Origin: Immundisolibacteraceae bacterium
GTDB lineage: Bacteria > Pseudomonadota > Gammaproteobacteria > Immundisolibacterales > Immundisolibacteraceae
Assembly: GCA_016763355.1 (NCBI GenBank)
Contig: JAESTY010000307.1
Location: forward strand, 1-10,621
Reading direction: 5' to 3'
Length of the DNA: 10,621 nucleotides
Below the pieces are notes generated by a model. That model saw only the letters and a program-made list of their open reading frames with translations, was not told the DNA's origin and made no database searches. Positions 6,113-10,621 of the stretch are shown in pieces (the first letter of the stretch is position 1; the number at the start of each line of letters is the position of its first letter). Position numbers and translations under genes: made by a program.

Positions 6113-6691
6113 TTAACTGTGGGTGATGACTCTGTCCGCTAACGAACGGCGTTCACTGTCCGGCCATTCACAGTCGGGATAACCCATGAACAGTACACCC
6201 AGGCTGCGAGTACGTTCATCGAAGCCGAAAAAATTGGCAGTTTCCCGAGTAAAACCAATGGCACCACTTGACCAGAAAGTACCTAATCCATAGGCAGTAG
6301 CCAGTAGCTGCATGTTTTGCACCGCACAGCCAACGGTGAGTAATTCCTCTTCTTCGGGTAGGCGCTCGGCTTCGTCGCGATGCATGCCAATGCCGATCGC
6401 GCAGCCACTCATGGCTGGCACTGACAGTAAACGATCAAATTTTTGCTGCTGGAATTTGTCTTCAGGCGTATTTGCTTTGTACCAGCCAGACATGTAATCC
6501 CCAAGCGACTGCCGACCCGCACCGGTGAAAACCGCAAAACGCCATGGCTCGGATAACTTATGGGTTGGTGCCCAACGGGCTGTTTCGAGAATATCGTCGA
6601 TGATGGCCTGTTCTACCGGCTTATCGCTGTATTGCATCGGTTTGATAGTGCGACGTTTAAGGATGACTTCTCGTACGGCATCGACGGACAT
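6113..6691 (-). CDS. FMN nitroreductase family protein (YdjA-like)
   Basis: Cytoplasmic, probably dimeric FMN oxidoreductase of 192 residues, using NAD(P)H on an unknown nitro, quinone or other acceptor. Family marks: the FMN-phosphate arginines R13-R14 in ILKRRTIKP, RWAPTHKLSEPWRF (39-52, the equivalent of APDHKSMQPWHF in E. coli YdjA), the helix GCAVQNMQLLATAYGLGTFWSSGA and a closing LGVLFMGYP. The length fits the short YdjA group (183 in E. coli) rather than the 217-residue NfsB group. The ATG has GGAG six bases upstream (CTCC at 6698-6701 on the plus strand). It lies 165 bases downstream of cheB on the same strand with no clear terminator between, so read-through from the che operon is possible; no convincing promoter of its own was found. 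Confidence 0.88.
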   Translation of the reverse strand: MSVDAVREVILKRRTIKPMQYSDKPVEQAIIDDILETARWAPTHKLSEPWRFAVFTGAGRQSLGDYMSGWYKANTPEDKFQQQKFDRLLSVPAMSGCAIGIGMHRDEAERLPEEEELLTVGCAVQNMQLLATAYGLGTFWSSGAIGFTRETANFFGFDERTRSLGVLFMGYPDCEWPDSERRSLADRVITHS

Positions 6692-6856
6692 GGGTAGCTC
6701 CAGTTAGTTAAGTTGATGAGGAAACAGGTGGTATTGGGTAGTCAGAACCAACAGCGTTGACAACCTGTCAGCAGAACAGTTTCTCATAGCTAGGCGAGCA
6801 AAAGGGGCCGAGCTGATGTTCAGACTATCAGGGCCAGCAAGTCGAGAATAAAATGC

Positions 6857-7921
6857 TTAGGCTGGGCGCGCGGTTGGCGGCGATAGCAGGTGTTCAGCGA
6901 TTTGTTGTAATGGCAGTTGATCGACCACGGCCCCGGCGAGCTGTGCTGCTCGGGGCATGCCGTAAATCACGCAGCTGTTTTTGTCCTGGCCAATGGTATA
7001 GCAGCCTTTATTGCGCATTCTTAACAACCCCTGGGCGCCATCGGTGCCCATACCGGTGAGGATGACTCCCATTGAGTGTTTGCCGACGCTTGCAATCACC
7101 GAGTCGAACAAGACATCGACCGATGGAATGTGATGATGAACTTTGGCGCCCTGATCGAGTTGGCAGACCAGGTTGTGGTCAGATCGATGTCTGACTTTAA
7201 GGTGGGCATCACCGGGTGCAATATAGGCATGGCCGGGCTTTAGCAACAAGCCGTCCTCTGCTTCGACAACTGTTAGCTTGGAGGTGAGGTTAAGTCTTTG
7301 GGCGAAACTTTTGGTAAATCCAGCCGGCATATGCTGGGTAATCACGATCGGCGGTAATTGAGTAGGCAGTTGGCCTAATAGATAACGAATAGCCTCGGTA
7401 CCGCCAGTAGAAGCGCCAATCGCGATTAGTTTGAGGCGGCTAGTTTGGGAAGCTCGTTTAACAGCAGGCTTCGCAGTACCCCTAGGTGGCCTGGGGCCGG
7501 GTAAAATCTGAAGTTTAGCAGTGGCCGCGACACGGATTTTGTCTGCAAGTTTTCGGTAGTAAGATTCGTTAAAGGAAGAAGAACCAGAGGGCTTAGTCAT
7601 ATAATCGACTGCGCCGAGTTCGAGTGCTTTAAGAGTAGCGTCGGCTCCCGGTTCGGTTTGTCCCGAAACCATCACAACTGGTAACGGGTGCTGCTGCATT
7701 AGGGATTTCAGTAGCGCAAGACCGTCCTTGCCGGGCATCTCGATATCGAGGGTGATCACGTCTGGCTTATGACGAGCAATCTGGCGCTGGGCCATCAGCG
7801 CATCCTCGGCATTACCAACCACCTCGATGTCGTTAAAGGCGGATAGTTTTCTGGTTAACAAATTTCTAATAGTTGATGAATCGTCAACCACCACAACCCG
7901 AATTATGCTTTTGTTATTCAT
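6857..7921 (-). CDS. cheB: chemotaxis response regulator protein-glutamate methylesterase CheB
   Basis: Removes methyl groups from (and can deamidate) glutamyl sites on chemoreceptors, providing feedback after phosphorylation by CheA. The 354-residue protein has a receiver domain (about 7-125) with acidic pocket D13-D14, phospho-acceptor D59, T/S switch S86 and K110, then a basic, proline-rich linker (about 135-160), and the C-terminal methylesterase domain with catalytic triad S171 (GASTGG), H197 (TQHMPAGFT) and D294 (GMGTDGA). Each lies 7-8 residues after the corresponding S164, H190 and D286 of the enteric enzyme. The start is 7 bases after the tandem TAA TAA stops of cheR and has no good ribosome binding site, so translational coupling to cheR is likely. 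No key residue is missing. Confidence 0.97.
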   Translation of the reverse strand: MNNKSIIRVVVVDDSSTIRNLLTRKLSAFNDIEVVGNAEDALMAQRQIARHKPDVITLDIEMPGKDGLALLKSLMQQHPLPVVMVSGQTEPGADATLKALELGAVDYMTKPSGSSSFNESYYRKLADKIRVAATAKLQILPGPRPPRGTAKPAVKRASQTSRLKLIAIGASTGGTEAIRYLLGQLPTQLPPIVITQHMPAGFTKSFAQRLNLTSKLTVVEAEDGLLLKPGHAYIAPGDAHLKVRHRSDHNLVCQLDQGAKVHHHIPSVDVLFDSVIASVGKHSMGVILTGMGTDGAQGLLRMRNKGCYTIGQDKNSCVIYGMPRAAQLAGAVVDQLPLQQIAEHLLSPPTARPA

Positions 7922-7928
7922 GGGGTTA

Positions 7929-8843
7929 TTAGCCAGCTTTCAGGTAACAGGTTTTGCCTAAATTATTGAATTGTTTTTTTGGGTCATCCATTTTTTCCGA
8001 GTGACCAAGAAACAGGTGACCGTCCCGGCTCAGGGCCTGGTGGTAACGCTCGATTAGTTTCTGTTTGGTCGGCTTGTCAAAATAGATAATTACATTACGG
8101 CAGATAATCAGGTCGAATTTACTGTAGGCCGGCCAACTGCCAAGCAAGTTTAGGCGGCTAAAACTGATCATGTTTTTTAGTCTGGCTTTGGCCTTCAGGT
8201 AATTACCATCTTCTTCAAAATATCGTTGAATAACCACATCGTCCATCGATGATGTGAGTTGTTGTTTGTTATAGCGCCCTGCTTTGGCGTTACTAATCAT
8301 GTTGCTATCCAGATCAGTTGCAATGATTTCGATGTCCCAACCTGAGGACGAAACCAGCGATTCACAGATAGTGATGGCAACAGAGTAGGCTTCTTCGCCA
8401 CTAGAACAGCCAGCGGACCAGATTCTGAGGTTCTTTTGCCGAGTAGTACGTTTTTGGACAATAGGCAAAATGGTTTTAGCGAGGAAATCAAAATGATGTT
8501 TCTCGCGAAAAAACGACGTGAGGTTAGTCGAAATAGCGTTTAAACAGTGATCAATTTCGTCGGACCCCGGGCGGTTGATGAGTGCGAAATAGTCTCTAAA
8601 CCGGTCAATTTTTAGTGCCCTTAACCGGCTGGTGAGGCGGCTATAGGCCATCACCTGTTTATCATCGGCGAGCACAATGCCGCTTTTTTCCTTTACTAAC
8701 TTTTGCAGGTAAGAAAAGTCACTGGCGTCAAAGGCAAATTCCAGGGTTTTGCGACGTTCTGCTGATTTGACGGCGGGGTTTTTTCGCGCTGGGAAGATCC
8801 CACTAGGCTTGCCGGTTGAAGTAGTGGTTCGGAGTTTTGTCAT
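7929..8843 (-). CDS. cheR: chemotaxis protein methyltransferase CheR
   Basis: Methylates glutamates of chemoreceptors with S-adenosylmethionine. The 304 residues, counted from the ATG at 8843, begin with a basic, low-complexity tail of about 35 residues rich in Lys, Arg, Ser and Thr. The helical N-terminal domain ends in ISTNLTSFFRE (R113, the conserved substrate-loop arginine). The SAM domain carries IWSAGCSSGEEAYS (about 141-154), the acidic ribose-binding ATDLDS (D177) and ICRNVIIYFD (248-257), ending with LFLGHSE. The frame is open a further six codons to a TTG at 8861, but that codon lies inside the promoter spacer, so the ATG is preferred. There is no ribosome binding site and almost no leader. 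It forms a two-gene operon with cheB, 7 bases apart. No TPR or other C-terminal fusion is present, and cheA, cheW and cheY are not in the window. Confidence 0.95.
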   Translation of the reverse strand: MTKLRTTTSTGKPSGIFPARKNPAVKSAERRKTLEFAFDASDFSYLQKLVKEKSGIVLADDKQVMAYSRLTSRLRALKIDRFRDYFALINRPGSDEIDHCLNAISTNLTSFFREKHHFDFLAKTILPIVQKRTTRQKNLRIWSAGCSSGEEAYSVAITICESLVSSSGWDIEIIATDLDSNMISNAKAGRYNKQQLTSSMDDVVIQRYFEEDGNYLKAKARLKNMISFSRLNLLGSWPAYSKFDLIICRNVIIYFDKPTKQKLIERYHQALSRDGHLFLGHSEKMDDPKKQFNNLGKTCYLKAG

Positions 8844-8851
8844 AGCCGGTG

Positions 8852-8878
8852 TTAGCGGCAAAAACCGGTTAATCTTGA
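8852..8878 (-). promoter_or_regulatory. sigma-28 (FliA)-like promoter of cheR-cheB
   Basis: Read on the minus strand: TCAAGATT (8878-8871), an 11-base spacer AACCGGTTTTT (8870-8860) and GCCGCTAA (8859-8852). This matches TAAAGTTT-N11-GCCGATAA at 13 of 16 positions with exact spacing; the -10 half is 7 of 8. The predicted start is near 8844-8845, one or two bases before the cheR ATG at 8843. Under uniform composition I estimate roughly 0.1 such matches by chance in this window, and this one points directly at a chemotaxis gene. Confidence 0.65.
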
Positions 8879-8890
8879 CTGGACTGAGAA

Positions 8891-8913
8891 CAGATTAATT
8901 ACCCATTAATCTG
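8891..8913. repeat. 9-bp inverted repeat between cheR and the Fe-S gene
   Basis: CAGATTAAT (8891-8899), a TACCC loop and ATTAATCTG (8905-8913) form a perfect dyad in the 141-base divergent intergenic region. TTAATCT occurs again at 8869-8875, overlapping the cheR -35 box, giving three copies of one heptamer in alternating orientation. The position, 12 bases upstream of the cheR -35 element and about 70 bases before the Fe-S gene, suits an operator. No T-run follows it on either strand, so a terminator is unlikely. Confidence 0.45.
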
Positions 8914-8984
8914 CGGCCGTTGATGGGTGATCTTGTTACAATTTTGTTTCTAGTGCTGTTATTAATATCTGAGAGGTTGTTGGC

Positions 8985-10337
8985 ATGTCTATAGAGGGAG
9001 TTCGCGAAGGTAGCCTGGAGGCTCCGACTCGCCATCCGTTGGCGTGGCGGGAGGAGGCGTTTTATGACCAGAGCGCTCTCAATGAAGAACTCGAACGGGT
9101 TTTTGATATTTGCCACGGCTGCCGACGTTGTGTGAGCCTTTGTAAGTCATTTCCCACACTGTTTGATCTTGTCGATGAATCGGAGACCATGGAGGTCGAC
9201 GGCGTCGCTAAAGCCGATTACATGAAGGTGGTGGATGAGTGTTATCTGTGTGATCTCTGCTATTTAACCAAATGTCCTTATGTGCCGCCCCATGAGTGGA
9301 ATGTCGATTTTCCACATCTGATGTTGCGTGCCAAAGCCATCAACTTTAAAGAAAATGGCGCGCCCTTAAAAAATAAATTGATGAGCAGCACCGATCTTGT
9401 TGGCACACTTTCCGGCATTCCGGTGGTTGCTGAGGTGGTTAATGCGGTTAACAGCAATGGTCTGGTTCGAAAAGGTCTAGATAAGGTAATGGGGGTGCAT
9501 CCAGAGGCTTCGCTGCCGAAATACCACAGCACCAAAGGGCGTAAGCGAGTTGCCAAGGTACGCGATCAGTCAATTGCGGTTGAGGCTACCGATAAAACGA
9601 AAGGCAAGGTGGCGATTTTCGCGACCTGCTATGGCCAGTACAACGACCCTCAGGTGGTCGAAGACCTGGCTGTGGTTCTTCAGCACAACGGCATTGCAGT
9701 GACTACGGTTGCTAAAGAGAAGTGTTGTGGCATGCCCAAGCTGGAACTGGGCGATCTGGACTCGGTGGCCAAGTCGATGGAGGCCAATCTGCCGTCATTG
9801 CTGGCAATGGTTGATGAGGGTTGGGACATTATCGCGCCGGTACCTTCCTGTGTGCTGATGTTCAAACAGGAACTTCCGCTGATGTTTCCGGAACGAGATG
9901 ACGTGGCCCGGGTAAGGGATGCGATTTTCGACCCCTTTGAATACCTGATGCTACGGCATAAAAAAGGACTGTTGAAAACTGAATTTAGTCAGGAATTAGG
10001 CAAGGTTGCCTATCACGCGGCCTGTCATCAGCGGGTGCAGAAAATCGGTCCTAAAACCCGTGATCTGCTCAAACTGATACCGAATACCGAAATAACGAAT
10101 ATTGAACGTTGTTCAGGTCATGATGGCACCTACGGGGTGAAATCACAGTTTTACGAGAATTCCCGCAAAATTTGCCGGCCGGTGGTCAACGAAATCGACA
10201 AGAAAGAAGTTGATCATTACGGCAGTGATTGCCCGATGGCCGGCCGCCACATTGAAAATGGACTGCAACGAGAAAAGAACAACGATATGGTTGCTGAGCA
10301 TCCGTTATCACTACTGCGGCTTGCTTACGGAATTTGA
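8985..10337 (+). CDS. GlpC/HdrD-like iron-sulfur oxidoreductase subunit
   Basis: Soluble electron-transfer protein of 450 residues with no membrane segment. Two N-terminal ferredoxin-type clusters are visible: C43xxC46xxC49xxxC53 (CHGCRRCVSLC) and C86xxC89xxC92xxxxC97 (CYLCDLCYLTKCPY, one residue wider than the classic spacing before the last Cys). They are followed by two cysteine-rich CCG-type domains: C215, C247-C248 (KEKCCGMPK) and C289 (PSCVLMFK); then C347, C376 (RCSGHDGTYG) and C416 (SDCPMAGRH). In the second domain the usual CCG reads CSG. The layout resembles GlpC and heterodisulfide reductase subunit D, which pass electrons to quinone or disulfide partners. It differs from GlpC in context: no glpA or glpB, but a DUF3501 gene follows after 69 bases, so the two are probably co-transcribed. 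AGAGG at 8972-8976 precedes the ATG. A weak sigma-70 candidate is TTGTTA (8933) with TGTTAT (8957). Substrate and partner unknown. Confidence 0.85.
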   Translation: MSIEGVREGSLEAPTRHPLAWREEAFYDQSALNEELERVFDICHGCRRCVSLCKSFPTLFDLVDESETMEVDGVAKADYMKVVDECYLCDLCYLTKCPYVPPHEWNVDFPHLMLRAKAINFKENGAPLKNKLMSSTDLVGTLSGIPVVAEVVNAVNSNGLVRKGLDKVMGVHPEASLPKYHSTKGRKRVAKVRDQSIAVEATDKTKGKVAIFATCYGQYNDPQVVEDLAVVLQHNGIAVTTVAKEKCCGMPKLELGDLDSVAKSMEANLPSLLAMVDEGWDIIAPVPSCVLMFKQELPLMFPERDDVARVRDAIFDPFEYLMLRHKKGLLKTEFSQELGKVAYHAACHQRVQKIGPKTRDLLKLIPNTEITNIERCSGHDGTYGVKSQFYENSRKICRPVVNEIDKKEVDHYGSDCPMAGRHIENGLQREKNNDMVAEHPLSLLRLAYGI

Positions 10338-10392
10338 TCATCCACGGAAGAAATTAAAAGCCTGGTGATTATCAGGAATTGAATTGACTTAT

Positions 10393-10396
10393 AGGA
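10393..10396 (+). promoter_or_regulatory. ribosome binding site for a TTG start
   Basis: AGGA lies 10 bases before the TTG at 10407. An in-frame TAG at 10392-10394 closes the frame upstream and no ATG or GTG occurs before the conserved LTRADLLSLEEY segment, so the TTG is the best start. Confidence 0.6.
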
Positions 10397-10406
10397 AACA
10401 AAAATT

Positions 10407-10621
10407 TTGACGAAAAAATTGACCAGAGCAGACCTGCTTTCACTGGAAGAGTATGCAGAACGGCGTGACGATATCCGCCAGAAAGTGATCGCTCATAAGG
10501 AACCGCGGCGCATTGCACTGGGTGACCACCTGACCCTCTGCTTTGAAGATCTGATGACCATGCAATACCAGGTGCAGGAGATGTTGCGGGCAGAAAAAAT
10601 ATTTGAAGCAGACGGCATTGA
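10407..10621 (+). CDS. DUF3501 family protein (5' part, cut by window end)
   Basis: 71 complete codons are visible before the window ends inside the gene. The sequence begins MTKKLTRADLLSLEEYAERR and continues with IAHKEPRRIALG, LTLCFEDLMTMQYQVQEML and AEKIFEADGI, which I recognise as the conserved N-terminal half of DUF3501. The region is polar and helical, with no signal peptide or membrane segment. From memory, DUF3501 genes recur next to rubrerythrin and heterodisulfide-reductase-like Fe-S genes in Proteobacteria, and the upstream gene here is exactly such an Fe-S protein. No biochemical function is known to me. The start codon is TTG, supported by AGGA 10 bases upstream. Confidence 0.82.
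   Translation, partial: MTKKLTRADLLSLEEYAERRDDIRQKVIAHKEPRRIALGDHLTLCFEDLMTMQYQVQEMLRAEKIFEADGI

Noticed and set aside
8844..8861. cheR start at TTG 8861
   Set aside because: It lies inside the FliA-like promoter, upstream of the predicted transcript start, has no ribosome binding site, and an ATG follows six codons later.
8920..8935. TTGATGGGTGATCTTG before the Fe-S gene as an FNR box
   Set aside because: Only the left half matches TTGAT-N4-ATCAA; the right half does not match and the spacing is wrong.

Overview
The window looks like chromosomal DNA of a motile, probably free-living gammaproteobacterium. This is inferred from an SrkA/YihE-type kinase close to the E. coli protein, a CheR-CheB pair, XenA/YqjM-type and YdjA-type flavoproteins, and near-even base composition. 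I see no insertion sequences, CRISPR arrays, tRNA or rRNA genes, phage genes or attachment sites.

Layout, left to right. Positions 1-98 hold the unrecognised 3' end of a plus-strand gene. A 343-base non-coding stretch (99-441) carries a sigma-28 (FliA)-like promoter and then a long leader for a methyl-accepting chemotaxis protein with two membrane segments and no periplasmic sensor domain (442-1602). srkA follows (1734-2822) and meets, tail to tail with a 4-base overlap, a minus-strand animal-type L-serine dehydratase (2819-3766). That gene is divergent from a plus-strand old-yellow-enzyme flavoprotein (3887-5038). Next comes a three-histidine cupin gene (5159-5809), preceded by a 14-base direct repeat that creates a chain of overlapping mini-ORFs. 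A strong hairpin terminator (5900-5940) separates it from the minus-strand block: an FMN nitroreductase (6113-6691), cheB (6857-7921) and cheR (7929-8843). cheR has its own FliA-like promoter, placed so close to the ATG that the mRNA should be almost leaderless. Divergent from cheR, and separated from it by a 9-bp-arm inverted repeat, is a plus-strand GlpC/HdrD-like iron-sulfur protein (8985-10337), followed by a DUF3501 gene cut by the window end (10407-10621).

How the genes may work together. The MCP, CheR (methyltransferase) and CheB (methylesterase) form an adaptation module without CheA, CheW or CheY in view. The two FliA-like promoters suggest it is expressed with the late flagellar regulon. 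The flavoproteins, SrkA and the cupin are plausible redox, electrophile or stress functions, but nothing in the sequence proves that they cooperate. The best candidate for a poorly described system is the Fe-S protein plus DUF3501 pair at the right edge: a recurrent pair, as I recall it, often with rubrerythrin, whose reaction I do not know to be established. All similarity statements rest on recognition of motifs and remembered family sequences; no search was run.
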